DNA from: Sinorhizobium sojae CCBAU 05684
GTDB lineage: Bacteria; Pseudomonadota; Alphaproteobacteria; Rhizobiales; Rhizobiaceae
Reading direction: 5' to 3'
Assembly (NCBI RefSeq): GCF_002288525.1
Contig: NZ_CP023068.1
Location: 744,001 to 808,000 of the forward strand
DNA length: 64,000 bases
Shown: positions 17,410 to 26,181 of the stretch, piece by piece
How positions within the stretch are numbered: position 1 is the stretch's first letter
Layout of the letters: every line of letters starts with the position of its first letter
Translations under genes and position numbers: made by a program
The notes under the pieces: generated by a model
Database searches by the model: none
Told to the model about the DNA's origin: nothing
What the model saw: only the letters and a program-made list of their open reading frames with translations

Positions 17410-18807
17410 ATGAGCAGATTTGTGCTGAACGCCGTAGGTAAACCACTCTATTACAGCGGTAGCTCCACGGCATGGTTTTCCGCCACCGGATCCGGCCCCG
17501 TGCTCTACGGAACGGCCGGCAACGATTCGATGTGGGGCGACAGTTCCGTGAACGTCACCATGATCGGCGGCACGGGCGACGACATCTACTATCTCTATTC
17601 ATCGATAAACCGCGCCTATGAGGCCCCGGGCGAGGGCGTCGACACGATCAGCACGTGGATGAGCTACACCTTGCCGGAGAATTTCGAGAACCTGACCGTC
17701 ACCGGCGACAACCGCTTTGCTTTCGGCAATGACCTGGATAACATCATCAAAGGGGGCTCGAGCCGTCAGACGATCGACGGCGGTGACGGCAACGACGTCC
17801 TGATCGGCGGGGGAGGTGCCGATACCTTCGTCGTCGCCCGCGGAAACGGAAGCGACCTCATCACCGACTTCAACTTCGATGACATTGTCCGCCTCGACGG
17901 CTACGGATTCACGTCCTTTCAGCAGGTGCTCGCCAATGCGGCCCAGGAGGGTATGGATCTCAGGCTCCACCTCGCAGACGGCGAGAGCCTTGTGTTCAGG
18001 AACACCACAGCTGATCAGTTGCAGGCGAACCAGTTCCGGTTGAGCCTCGACCGCTCCGTACTGACGCAGACCTTTTCGGACGACTTCGACACGCTGCAGC
18101 TGCGCGAGGGCACGAACGGCGTCTGGGATCCCAAATTCTGGTGGGCGCCCGAACAGGGGGCGACGCTTACGGGGAACGGCGAACTGCAATGGTATATCAA
18201 TCCAAGCTATGAGCCGACGGCGTCTGCCAATCCGTTTTCGGTAAAGGACGGTGTGCTGACGATCACCGCCAAGCCGGCTTCCGAGGCAATCCAGGCGGAA
18301 ATCAATGGTTATGACTACACGTCCGGCATGCTGACGACGCACTCGTCCTTCGCACAGACCTACGGCTATTTCGAAATCCGGGCCGACATGCCGGATGACC
18401 AGGGCGTCTGGCCGGCCTTCTGGCTGCTCCCCGCCGACGGCTCCTGGCCGCCGGAACTCGACGTCGTCGAAATGCGCGGGCAGGATCCGAACACCATCAT
18501 CGCCACCGTGCATTCCAATGAAACTGGCTCCCAGACCAGCGTCGCAAGTGCCGTGAAAGTGCCCGACACCGGCGGATTTCACAAATATGGGGTGCTTTGG
18601 ACGGAGGAGGAGATCGTCTGGTATTTCGATGACGCGGCGATAGCGCGGGCCGATACACCCTCGGACATGCACGACCCGATGTATATGATCGTCAATCTCG
18701 CAGTCGGGGGCATAGCCGGGACGCCTAGCGACGGACTCGTCGACGGGTCCGAAATGAAGATTGACTACATCAAGGCCTATTCGCTGGATGCAGATTGGCA
18801 TATCTGA
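17410..18807 (+). CDS. exsH: ExsH, type I secreted succinoglycan-type glycanase (GH16)
   Basis: This 465-residue protein from the ATG at 17410 (GGAG nine bases upstream) equals the S. meliloti ExsH length as I remember it. The N-terminal half carries RTX-like calcium repeats (GTAGNDSMWG, GGTGDDIYYL, IDGGDGNDVLIGGGGADTF). The C-terminal half is a GH16 domain with the catalytic motif ELDVVE (E349, D351, E354). There is no Sec signal peptide. In S. meliloti it is exported by the PrsD/PrsE type I system and depolymerises nascent succinoglycan. No prsDE is in this window. A bidirectional hairpin terminator follows at 18814-18847. Confidence 0.92.
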   Translation: MSRFVLNAVGKPLYYSGSSTAWFSATGSGPVLYGTAGNDSMWGDSSVNVTMIGGTGDDIYYLYSSINRAYEAPGEGVDTISTWMSYTLPENFENLTVTGDNRFAFGNDLDNIIKGGSSRQTIDGGDGNDVLIGGGGADTFVVARGNGSDLITDFNFDDIVRLDGYGFTSFQQVLANAAQEGMDLRLHLADGESLVFRNTTADQLQANQFRLSLDRSVLTQTFSDDFDTLQLREGTNGVWDPKFWWAPEQGATLTGNGELQWYINPSYEPTASANPFSVKDGVLTITAKPASEAIQAEINGYDYTSGMLTTHSSFAQTYGYFEIRADMPDDQGVWPAFWLLPADGSWPPELDVVEMRGQDPNTIIATVHSNETGSQTSVASAVKVPDTGGFHKYGVLWTEEEIVWYFDDAAIARADTPSDMHDPMYMIVNLAVGGIAGTPSDGLVDGSEMKIDYIKAYSLDADWHI

Positions 18808-18813
18808 GCGGTC

Positions 18814-18847
18814 GACGTGCCGGCGGCGTGGGCGCCGCCGGCACGTC
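18814..18847. terminator. Bidirectional hairpin between convergent genes
   Basis: GACGTGCCGGCGGC (18814-18827) and GCCGCCGGCACGTC (18834-18847) form a perfect 14-bp stem around GTGGGC. It lies exactly between exsH and the convergent solute-binding gene and can terminate both. T-runs are absent, as is common in high-GC rhizobia. Confidence 0.75.
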
Positions 18848-18853
18848 TATGAT

Positions 18854-19843
18854 TCACTTCTGGATGCAGGTGTCGACCGTGTCCTTGGTGCATTCGTCGA
18901 GGCCGGTATAGACCGGATCCTCGACGGGCTTGCCGGCGATCAGGTCCAGCATGACCTGCGGGGCTTTGTAGCCCATTTCGAACGGCCGCTGCCCGACGAG
19001 CGCCGTCACCAGACCCTCGCGGGCGATCGCGACCTCCTCGCCGATCGTATCCGCGGCCGAGATGACAAAATCGTTGCTGGCGATGCGATCTGCCATCGGC
19101 CGGAAGAGGTCGCGATAGGGCTGTGGCGCGCCGAACAGCGGCCAGCCGCCCTCGAGCGCAAAGGCGTCGAGATCCGGATTGGCAGCGAGGATATCGGTCA
19201 TCGCCTGAACCCCCTTGGCCCCATCGTCATTGGTAAAGACCGGGCAGCCAGCGACCTCCGTCCATCCGCCTTCCCCGTTCAGTTCGGTCAGGCCTTCCTG
19301 GCCAGTCAGAACATCGCGCGTGCCCTGCGCCCGCCGCAGGATATTGTCGGCGCCGGGATTGCCGAGGATCAGGCATATCTTGCCGCCTTCCGGCTTGGCC
19401 TTCTTTATGTATTCGCCGATGCGCTGACCCATCAGATAGTTGTCGGTGCCCAGATATGTCTGCCGCAATTCCGAATCCTCAGGTGCAAGGTCGGCATCGA
19501 CCGTCATCACCGGAATGGTCGGATTGGCCGTTCTCAGCGTCTGTGCGATCAGTTTGGCATTCGATGGCGAGATCGCGATCGCGGCCGTATCGGGCTTGCT
19601 GAGCATGTCCTGCACGATCTGCGCTTCGCCGGCCTCGTCGGACGTCGAAGCCGGACCGGTATAGAAGCATTCGTATTCGGAATCCGGGTTCTCCCGGTTC
19701 CACTTCTGGCAGCCTTGGTTGATTGCCTCGAAGAACGGGTTGTCGAGCCCCTTGACCACAATGACGAGTTGTTTCTTCTGGGCCAGAGCCGTACCGGCGC
19801 TGAGCGCCAGGACGGCGGCAGCAAGCAATAGCGCCTTCCTCAT
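18854..19843 (-). CDS. Sugar ABC transporter periplasmic binding protein (RbsB type)
   Basis: This 329-residue protein has a signal peptide MRKALLLAAAVLALSAGTALA. The type I periplasmic-binding fold that follows (LVIVVKGLDNPFFEAINQG, IAISPSNA, PVMTVDADL) is typical of ribose/xylose-family importers. Extra cysteine pairs (CQKWN...CFYTG and DECTKDTVDTC) suggest disulfides. The ATG at 19843 has GGGAGGAAGGC upstream. It is the last gene of a minus-strand pair with the SDR gene, 44 bp apart. The matching ATPase and permease are divergently transcribed from 21148. The substrate cannot be told from sequence. Confidence 0.85.
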   Translation of the reverse strand: MRKALLLAAAVLALSAGTALAQKKQLVIVVKGLDNPFFEAINQGCQKWNRENPDSEYECFYTGPASTSDEAGEAQIVQDMLSKPDTAAIAISPSNAKLIAQTLRTANPTIPVMTVDADLAPEDSELRQTYLGTDNYLMGQRIGEYIKKAKPEGGKICLILGNPGADNILRRAQGTRDVLTGQEGLTELNGEGGWTEVAGCPVFTNDDGAKGVQAMTDILAANPDLDAFALEGGWPLFGAPQPYRDLFRPMADRIASNDFVISAADTIGEEVAIAREGLVTALVGQRPFEMGYKAPQVMLDLIAGKPVEDPVYTGLDECTKDTVDTCIQK

Positions 19844-19887
19844 GCCTTCCTCCCTTGAACGAGCGGACTCTTCCGTCCGCGACCAAA

Positions 19888-20868
19888 TCAACCCGGATAC
19901 CAGACGATGCGCGGATCATCTGCCGCCCGCTCGTACTGCCAGGCCGAGTCGATGAGCTTTTCGAGATCGTAGCGGGGTTGCCAACCCAGCAGGTACTTAG
20001 CCTTGCTGTTATCCATCCAGTTGGAATGGAACCGGCTCGGTATGTCGACGGAACGCAGGCCGCGCGTGCGGGCAAGATGAACGGCGACCTCGCCGTAATC
20101 GACCGGCCTGTCCATCGATATGTTGAAGAGCTGACGCACGGCCCGTGGATTGTCGATCGCGGCGAGTATCGCCGATACGAGGTCCTCGACATGCACGAAA
20201 TTGCGCTTCAGCGGACGGCCGTCGGCATCTCTGAGCAGCGGTACGGTGCCGTCCTCCGCGTAACGCTTCGCATCTGCCTCGGAAACAAGGTTTTTCCAGA
20301 CGGGGCCGCCAAACACGTCGTCGCCGAAGGAGAGGGAATATTTGAAATCGTCCTTCTCCATAATCCACGGGGCGCGTAGGCAGCAGCCGTTCACGCCGTA
20401 TTGGATGCCGTATTGCTCGATGATGACTTCCTCGAGCACCTTCGAAAGGGCGTAGCAGCCCGGATAGGCGCGGTGGGCTGCCGCTTCGGTGATCGGCCCC
20501 TCATGGCGGTAATAGAAATGACCGATGCCGGCATCGCCGCCGATAAGAATGAACTGCCTGGCGGTCACGCTCGCACGGAAGTGCTCCAGGAGCCAGAACA
20601 GGCCCTTTACCGTCACGTCCATGACCTGATCGGGCAGCTCCTTGCACGTGGCGAGATGCACGACATGCGTGACCCCTTCGAGAGCTTGCACAACCGCCTC
20701 GCGGTCGGCAATCGAGCCGCGCGCCACCTCGACGCGTTCCGCTTCTGCACACAGGCGATTGTGGCAGAGCGCACGGATGCGCGCCATGCGAAAACGCGGA
20801 TCGTCAAGCAGCGCCGTGATGAAGTGCCGCCCGACCTTGCCCGTTGCCCCGGTGACAAGGATCAGCAT
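19888..20868 (-). CDS. NAD-dependent epimerase/dehydratase (extended SDR)
   Basis: This 326-residue protein has a nucleotide-binding GATGKVG at 6-12, HLAT at the family's expected place and the catalytic YALSK motif. The C-terminal half (LLGWQPRYDLEKLIDSAW) resembles sugar-nucleotide epimerases. It probably acts on the sugar, sugar acid or lactone brought in by the adjoining ABC transporter, because binding protein, ATPase and permease surround it. It starts at 20868, close to the divergent control region. The exact reaction is unknown. Confidence 0.78.
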   Translation of the reverse strand: MLILVTGATGKVGRHFITALLDDPRFRMARIRALCHNRLCAEAERVEVARGSIADREAVVQALEGVTHVVHLATCKELPDQVMDVTVKGLFWLLEHFRASVTARQFILIGGDAGIGHFYYRHEGPITEAAAHRAYPGCYALSKVLEEVIIEQYGIQYGVNGCCLRAPWIMEKDDFKYSLSFGDDVFGGPVWKNLVSEADAKRYAEDGTVPLLRDADGRPLKRNFVHVEDLVSAILAAIDNPRAVRQLFNISMDRPVDYGEVAVHLARTRGLRSVDIPSRFHSNWMDNSKAKYLLGWQPRYDLEKLIDSAWQYERAADDPRIVWYPG

Positions 20869-20918
20869 GCTGACCTCCCGCTGACAAGCTAATATGCGCG
20901 TTTGTCACGCGTCAACGA

Positions 20919-20936
20919 ATATTTGTATTACAATAT
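20919..20936. promoter_or_regulatory. Candidate operator between divergent transport genes
   Basis: ATATT-T-GTA-T-TAC-AATAT is an interrupted palindrome (arms ATATT/AATAT and GTA/TAC) in a locally AT-rich part of the 279-bp region between the epimerase and ATPase genes. A bound regulator here could control both transcripts. No regulator gene lies within this cluster. Confidence 0.4.
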
Positions 20937-21147
20937 CTAAAATGCCGCAGATACGGTTCAATTTGTAGGACTATTGATTGACGCTAACGCTCGCTTTTGC
21001 GTAAATGGAATTGCAGGCCGCCTGGGAGGCAAAGAGGCGGCGACAGCGCGCAGGCTCCGCAGCGCCGCTGGGGAACTTTGAATTGCTGCATCTCTTTGTC
21101 CTTACCCGAGCTCGATTCAAGGACGTGCAGCAGGTCTGGGAGGGTGG

Positions 21148-21894
21148 ATGGCTGTGGCGGTCCTCGAACTCGCCAACATTTCCAAACACTTCGGCGCCAT
21201 CCAGGCGGTCAGCGAGGTTTCGCTGACGCTTGAGCCGGGCGAAGTCGTGGGACTGATGGGCGACAACGGTGCCGGCAAGTCCACGCTCGTCAAGATGATC
21301 GCCGGCAACTTCCGGCCGAGTCATGGCACAATGCGCATGAATGGCGTCGAACTGGTGCTTCACCGCCCAGTCGAGGCGCGCCAGCACGGCATCGAGATCG
21401 TCCACCAGGACCTGGCGCTTTGCGACAACCTGACAGCGGCAGCGAACGTATTTTTGGGTCGTGAATTGCGCCGGGGCCTCGGACCGTTGAGCATCCTCGA
21501 CTACAAGGCGATGTATCGCCGCGCCGGCGAGATTTTCATGGAGTTGAAGTCCGAAACTCGGCCGCGCGACTTCGTTAAGCAGATGTCCGGCGGACAGCGG
21601 CAAGCCGTGGCGATCGCGCGGACGATGCTGTCCGAGGCAAAGATCGTGCTCATGGACGAGCCGACGGCGGCGATTTCCGTGCGACAGGTCGCGGAAGTGC
21701 TCAATCTGATCCGCCACCTGCGCGACAGCGGCATTGCGGTGGTACTGATCAGCCACCGAATGCCCGACGTCTTCGCCGTAGCGGATCGCGTTGTCGTGAT
21801 GCGGCGCGGCAGAAAAGTCGCCGACAAGCCGATTGCGGCAAGCTCACCGGAAGAGATCACGGGACTGATTACCGGCGCCCTCGAACGGGCGTGA
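21148..21894 (+). CDS. Sugar ABC transporter ATP-binding protein (single-domain, RbsA-like half)
   Basis: This 248-residue ATPase has Walker A GDNGAGKS, signature MSGGQRQ (usual LSGGQ with Met) and Walker B IVLMDEPTAA, followed by the switch His in ISHRM. It resembles one half of RbsA/XylG, which normally have two such domains, so it should work as a homodimer (FrcA-like). GGGAGGGTGG precedes the ATG. The permease follows 41 bp downstream. Confidence 0.88.
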   Translation: MAVAVLELANISKHFGAIQAVSEVSLTLEPGEVVGLMGDNGAGKSTLVKMIAGNFRPSHGTMRMNGVELVLHRPVEARQHGIEIVHQDLALCDNLTAAANVFLGRELRRGLGPLSILDYKAMYRRAGEIFMELKSETRPRDFVKQMSGGQRQAVAIARTMLSEAKIVLMDEPTAAISVRQVAEVLNLIRHLRDSGIAVVLISHRMPDVFAVADRVVVMRRGRKVADKPIAASSPEEITGLITGALERA

Positions 21895-21935
21895 TCGAAA
21901 GCGCGCCGGTATGGGAAGAAAGCGAAGGTTGACCA

Positions 21936-22934
21936 ATGGCAATTACCCTGGATCGGGCAGTCGGGCAGAGGCAGCAGACCTGGCTTGGCTCGATATTGTC
22001 GAGCCAGACATTCTGGGTGCTGATTGCCTTCATCCTCGCCTGCATCTTCCTTTCCTTTGCCACCGACACGTTTGCGACTTCACGGAACCTCTACAACATC
22101 ACGCGCAATTTCACCTTCGTTGCAATCATCGCGCTCGGCATGACCTTGGTGATCATCACCGGCGGCATCGACCTCTCGGTCGGGTCAGTGCTCTGCCTGT
22201 GCAGCATGGTCCTCGCGGTTACAATGAATGCGGGCTACGCCCTTGAGGTGGGCGTCGCCGTTTCCATCGGCACGGCCTTGCTGATCGGCGGCTTCAATGG
22301 CGTGTTGATCGCCTATCTGGGCTTCCCACCCTTTGTGGTCACGCTCGGGATGCTGTCGATCGCGCGCAGCCTGGCGATGGTGGTCTCCAACAACTCCGTC
22401 GTCTTCCAGTTCGGCCCGGATCACGACCTGCTTCTGTCGATCGGCGGTGGGGCCTGGTTCTTCGGCATCGCCAATCCCGTGATCTACATGGTCGTTCTCG
22501 CGCTTCTCACGGGATTCGTGCTGCGCTGGACGCGGTTCGGGCGCTATCTTTTCGCCATTGGCGGCAACGAGCATGCTGCGCGGCTGACGGGCGTGCCGGT
22601 CAACGGCATCAAGGTGGCGGTCTATATGATCTCCGCGCTCGCGGCCGGCGTCGCTGGTATCATCCAAACCGGCTGGCTCGGCGCTGTCACGACCAATATC
22701 GGCGCGGGCATGGAGCTTCAGGTCATTGCCGCGGCGGTTATCGGCGGCGCCAACCTCGCCGGCGGCGTCGGCACCGCCTCCGGAGCGCTGATCGGCGCCG
22801 CGCTGATCGAAGTCATCCGAAACAGCCTTGGCCTGCTCGGAATTAGCGCCTTCTGGCAGGGCACGTTCATCGGCGGCGCGACGATCCTCGCCGTCCTGTT
22901 CGACCGGATCCGCAACCTTCGCCAGAGCGACTAA
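21936..22934 (+). CDS. Sugar ABC transporter permease (RbsC family)
   Basis: This 332-residue inner-membrane protein has about 8-10 helices and RbsC-family signatures: LGMTLVIITGGIDLSVGSV, then FAIGGNEHAARLTGVPV and VIGGANLAGGVGTASGALIG. It forms the channel for the importer whose binding protein is encoded divergently at 18854-19843. It converges with the S41-like gene, with only 14 bp between stops. Confidence 0.9.
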   Translation: MAITLDRAVGQRQQTWLGSILSSQTFWVLIAFILACIFLSFATDTFATSRNLYNITRNFTFVAIIALGMTLVIITGGIDLSVGSVLCLCSMVLAVTMNAGYALEVGVAVSIGTALLIGGFNGVLIAYLGFPPFVVTLGMLSIARSLAMVVSNNSVVFQFGPDHDLLLSIGGGAWFFGIANPVIYMVVLALLTGFVLRWTRFGRYLFAIGGNEHAARLTGVPVNGIKVAVYMISALAAGVAGIIQTGWLGAVTTNIGAGMELQVIAAAVIGGANLAGGVGTASGALIGAALIEVIRNSLGLLGISAFWQGTFIGGATILAVLFDRIRNLRQSD

Positions 22935-22948
22935 AAGCTACCCGGGCT

Positions 22949-24211
22949 TCATCCTTTGGCAAGGATCCGCTGCATCTCGTCCATGGCTGCGTCGAATTGC
23001 GGATCGCGACCATCGGCGTAGGGCAGGCTGAATGGCACGGAAATATGCGGCTCCACCCCGCGCCCTTCGAGCCGCAGACCGTCCTCGATCACGGCGTCCG
23101 AGACCGCTATTTCAAGCAGGCTGTCGTCGGGAAGGACATAGGCACGCCCTGCAAGCAGCGCCCCGGCGGTTCGCATTCCGACGAGCGGTATGCCGTTTGC
23201 TTTCAGCGCATAGGCGAAGAGCTCGAGCCCGCTTCTTGAGCCTTCATCGATGATCGCGACGACGGGCCGGCGCCAGAGGGCATTCGCAACCGTCTCCTTC
23301 CCACTGCGCGCGATCAGCCGGAAATTGGGTACGCCGCCGACGAAGAGTTCGGCCGCGTCAGGCGGCCCGCCGCCCCAGCGCCCGCGCAGGTCGACGACGA
23401 CGCCTTCGGCATCCTTGAGGCGGCCGGTGGAAAGTGCGCGGGCGGCAATCTCAAGGCCGTCGGAGGTGGAGAGCGTCCAGAAGCGCAGGTAGCCGATGCG
23501 ACGCCCTTCGCGCACCTTTACCTCTATGCTCTCGTCGATCGCTTTTGCGAACGACTCCAGCGGCCGCAGACGCTCCACCTGCACTTTGACTGCGACGGGT
23601 GGTGCATCGCGATCGCGGCGGAGGGCGATCTCCACGCTCTGTCCGACTTTGTTCCGGAAGGAGGCGATCTCCCGATACGGGGCTCCGTCGACAAGGAGGA
23701 TTTCGTCGCCGACGCGGATGCCCGCGCGGTCCGCCGGGGCGCCGTCATAGACATCGCTGACGAAACGTGAGCCACCTTCGAGCCGCGTCACCATGCCGAT
23801 GCCGGCATAGCTGACATTGCCGTTCGGCGGGAACAGGCGCTTCATATCGTTGCGGATTGCGAAGCGGAAGATTTCGGCCAATTCGTAATAGTCGATCGTA
23901 TCGTCGGTAAAGCGGCCGGTGTGCGATACGCGGAGGCTCTCCAGTACGGCGTCCATTGCGGCGTCGACGCGAGCCGCCGGGCTATCTTCCGTGAGCGGTT
24001 CGTCCGCATCCTGGATTTCCTGCCGTACCGCTGCGCCGAACCGCTCGAGGGCGGACGGGTCGTAGAAATTGTCGAGCACCAATTCGACGGCACGGTCGAA
24101 GACCGGATGACCGGAGCGGGGCGGCTCCAGCGCGCGGCCTTGCTCGGGTATGACGAGCAGCAGGAGCACGAATGATAGTGCGCGGACGGTCTTCACTTCA
24201 AATAGAGCCAT
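22949..24211 (-). CDS. S41-family (C-terminal processing protease-like) protein lacking catalytic Lys
   Basis: From the ATG at 24211 this is a 420-residue exported protein with a signal peptide (VRALSFVLLLLVIPEQGRA). An N-terminal helical domain, a PDZ domain (SYAGIGMVTRLEGG... to LLVDG) and an S41 core (DLRGRWGGGPPDAAELF) follow. The nucleophile region DEGSRSGLELFAYAL keeps the Ser, but where active enzymes have GKG the sequence reads AGALLAG, so the general-base Lys is missing. It may be a pseudoprotease or use another base. The start is uncertain; in-frame ATG (24265) and TTG (24280) codons lie upstream, none with a good ribosome-binding site. The upstream neighbour on the same strand is an M50 protease. 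Confidence 0.75.
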   Translation of the reverse strand: MALFEVKTVRALSFVLLLLVIPEQGRALEPPRSGHPVFDRAVELVLDNFYDPSALERFGAAVRQEIQDADEPLTEDSPAARVDAAMDAVLESLRVSHTGRFTDDTIDYYELAEIFRFAIRNDMKRLFPPNGNVSYAGIGMVTRLEGGSRFVSDVYDGAPADRAGIRVGDEILLVDGAPYREIASFRNKVGQSVEIALRRDRDAPPVAVKVQVERLRPLESFAKAIDESIEVKVREGRRIGYLRFWTLSTSDGLEIAARALSTGRLKDAEGVVVDLRGRWGGGPPDAAELFVGGVPNFRLIARSGKETVANALWRRPVVAIIDEGSRSGLELFAYALKANGIPLVGMRTAGALLAGRAYVLPDDSLLEIAVSDAVIEDGLRLEGRGVEPHISVPFSLPYADGRDPQFDAAMDEMQRILAKG

Positions 24212-24354
24212 TTTCTTTGTGGTGGTCAGTATGCCGAAGACCGCGGCCGGATTGAGACTGGACATAAATCGCTTCAACAAGATTGCGTGAAGAGGTCGTG
24301 TTCGCCGACCAGCGTATCCTCTTCAGGAACGCGCGTCGCCGAACGCGTGGTGGT

Positions 24355-25482
24355 TCAGGCCCGCGTGTCGGGTTTGCCTCGACGCAGATGGCCAAAGCGG
24401 AAGCCGCCTGCCGCGGCGGCCCGCACCATCATCATCTCTCCGATATTCTCGTGCGTCATCAGCCCGACGAGGCGGTTGAGGCTGTCAACCACGGCAACGG
24501 CTGGCGAATTCGCCTGCTGCATCAATCGCAGGCTTTCCTCGAGACGCTTGCGGAAATGGATAGTCGGCACGTCCTGACGCATCGCCTGGACGACAGGCGT
24601 GGCCGCGCCGTCCTCTTTCAGGGTCCGGATGATGTCGTCGCGTGTGAGCAGCCCCACGAAATGGCCGGAGGCGTCGACCACGGGGAACTCGCGTTGGGTC
24701 GTTGCCAGCAGGCTCTCTATCGCCTCGTCGATGCTCGCCGACCGTTCTAGCCTTGCGAATTCCGTGACCATCACGTCGCCGACGAGGACGCTGTCGGAGA
24801 GATCGCGGATTTGCGCATTCTGCGCCTCCGCGGTCGCGGCCAGATAGACGAAAATGCCGATGAAAATCAGCAGAGGGTTGTAGAAGAGGCCAAGGAAACC
24901 GAAGACGAAGGCAAGGCCCTGGCCGATGGTGGCGGCGATCTGGGTCGCGCGGGACCAACTCATGCGAGAGGCGAGCGCGGCCCGCAGCACGCGTCCGCCA
25001 TCCATCGGAAAGGCCGGGATCAAATTGAAGAGGACCAGAAAGATGTTGACCCCGGCAAGCCGTGCCAGAAATCCAAGCTGCGGGTCCTCGATATCCTCTA
25101 TCTGTTCCAGGCCCACGGTCGTGCCGAGCAGCAGAAGGATGATGCCGGCGATCACCACGTTCACGAGCGGGCCGGCAATAGCGATCAGGAACTCTTCCTT
25201 CGGTTCTTCCGGCATGCGCTCCAGTCGTGCGACGCCGCCGATCGGCAGCAGCGTAATGTCGGGTGTCTTGACGCCGAAGTGCCGGGCGACGGCAATATGG
25301 CCGAACTCATGCAGAACGACGCACACGAAGATCGCCAGCACGAAGGCAATGCCGGCAATGGCCGCAGGCGTGCCGCCGATGCGATAGTGCATCAGCCATA
25401 TCCAAGCAAGCAGGATTGCGAACGTCACATGCACGCGGATGGCGGTGCCACCGATCGTTCCGATTTTGAAGGACCAAGCCAT
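24355..25482 (-). CDS. Site-2 protease family (M50) membrane metalloprotease with CBS pair
   Basis: This 375-residue protein has six or so membrane helices. The zinc motif HEFGH lies in VVLHEFGHIAVARHFG, and the third ligand region is NLIPAFPMDGGRVLRA. The C-terminal cytosolic half carries two CBS domains (VGDVMVTEFARLE... and ...VVQAMRQDVPTIH), which typically bind adenosine ligands and gate activity. The substrate is unknown; candidates are membrane-bound anti-sigma factors or remnant peptides. The ATG follows ACAGGAGCACATCG. A 143-bp gap separates it from the S41-like gene. Confidence 0.9.
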   Translation of the reverse strand: MAWSFKIGTIGGTAIRVHVTFAILLAWIWLMHYRIGGTPAAIAGIAFVLAIFVCVVLHEFGHIAVARHFGVKTPDITLLPIGGVARLERMPEEPKEEFLIAIAGPLVNVVIAGIILLLLGTTVGLEQIEDIEDPQLGFLARLAGVNIFLVLFNLIPAFPMDGGRVLRAALASRMSWSRATQIAATIGQGLAFVFGFLGLFYNPLLIFIGIFVYLAATAEAQNAQIRDLSDSVLVGDVMVTEFARLERSASIDEAIESLLATTQREFPVVDASGHFVGLLTRDDIIRTLKEDGAATPVVQAMRQDVPTIHFRKRLEESLRLMQQANSPAVAVVDSLNRLVGLMTHENIGEMMMVRAAAAGGFRFGHLRRGKPDTRA

Positions 25483-25588
25483 CGATGTGCTCCTGTGAGC
25501 TGTCAGGCCTTACTCACCTCGAATGCCGGACACGGCTTCGAGTTTACGCCGATAGCCGCCGATTTAACATTCGCCGGGCCCTCATTCT

Positions 25589-25888
25589 TCAATAGGCTCT
25601 TGGAGGTACGAACAGGCAGATCGTCCTGCCGTGGTCGTCGCCGGCGGCCGAGCACCAGTGATATTCACCGTCCGGCGATATGCGCACTCTCCTGTCAGCA
25701 TAGGGAACGACCTCGCCGGTGGCGTTGATGACATAGCCTTGGGGCCGTTCGCTTATCGCCGTGTAGCTGACGTGGCGGCAGTCGAAATTCGAGCAACATG
25801 AATAGGGGTATGTCCAGCCGGTCGGTGCGTCATGGCCGTAGGCGACGGTGGTTATTGACAATCCGACCAGCGCAAAGAAAATCCGCAT
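25589..25888 (-). CDS. Small secreted cysteine-rich protein, function unknown
   Basis: This 99-residue protein from the ATG at 25888 is preceded by CGGAAGGAGATC. A signal peptide (MRIFFALVGLSITTVAYG) is followed by HDAPTGWTYPYSCCSNFDCRHV, then a beta-rich part with 'RVRISPDGEYHWCSAAGDDHGRTICLF'. Five cysteines remain in the mature form, suggesting periplasmic disulfides. Similar small proteins are common in Rhizobiales, but I know no assigned function. It is flanked by 100-300 bp of non-coding DNA and seems to be a single-gene unit. Confidence 0.7.
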   Translation of the reverse strand: MRIFFALVGLSITTVAYGHDAPTGWTYPYSCCSNFDCRHVSYTAISERPQGYVINATGEVVPYADRRVRISPDGEYHWCSAAGDDHGRTICLFVPPRAY

Positions 25889-26181
25889 CGTGATCTCCTT
25901 CCGCAGCGGGGACATGATCAGACGCAATTCTCGTCCAGGCCCCGCTCTGACCTCTTGAAATCGATCACTTTCGACATGCAATGACTGTGTAGTGCCGGTG
26001 ATCGATGAGAACGATCGCCAATTCTCCAACGAGAGACAGGGTCAGAACCGACAGCGTTCAAGCTATTATTCGCGGGATCAGCGAAATGATCCACTAACCG
26101 CCGTTATATTCTGAATTGGGCGAATTGACGTCCCGCCGCCGATCCGAGTGTCGCCTGCAAGCCGGGTTTACTTGACGGTGC

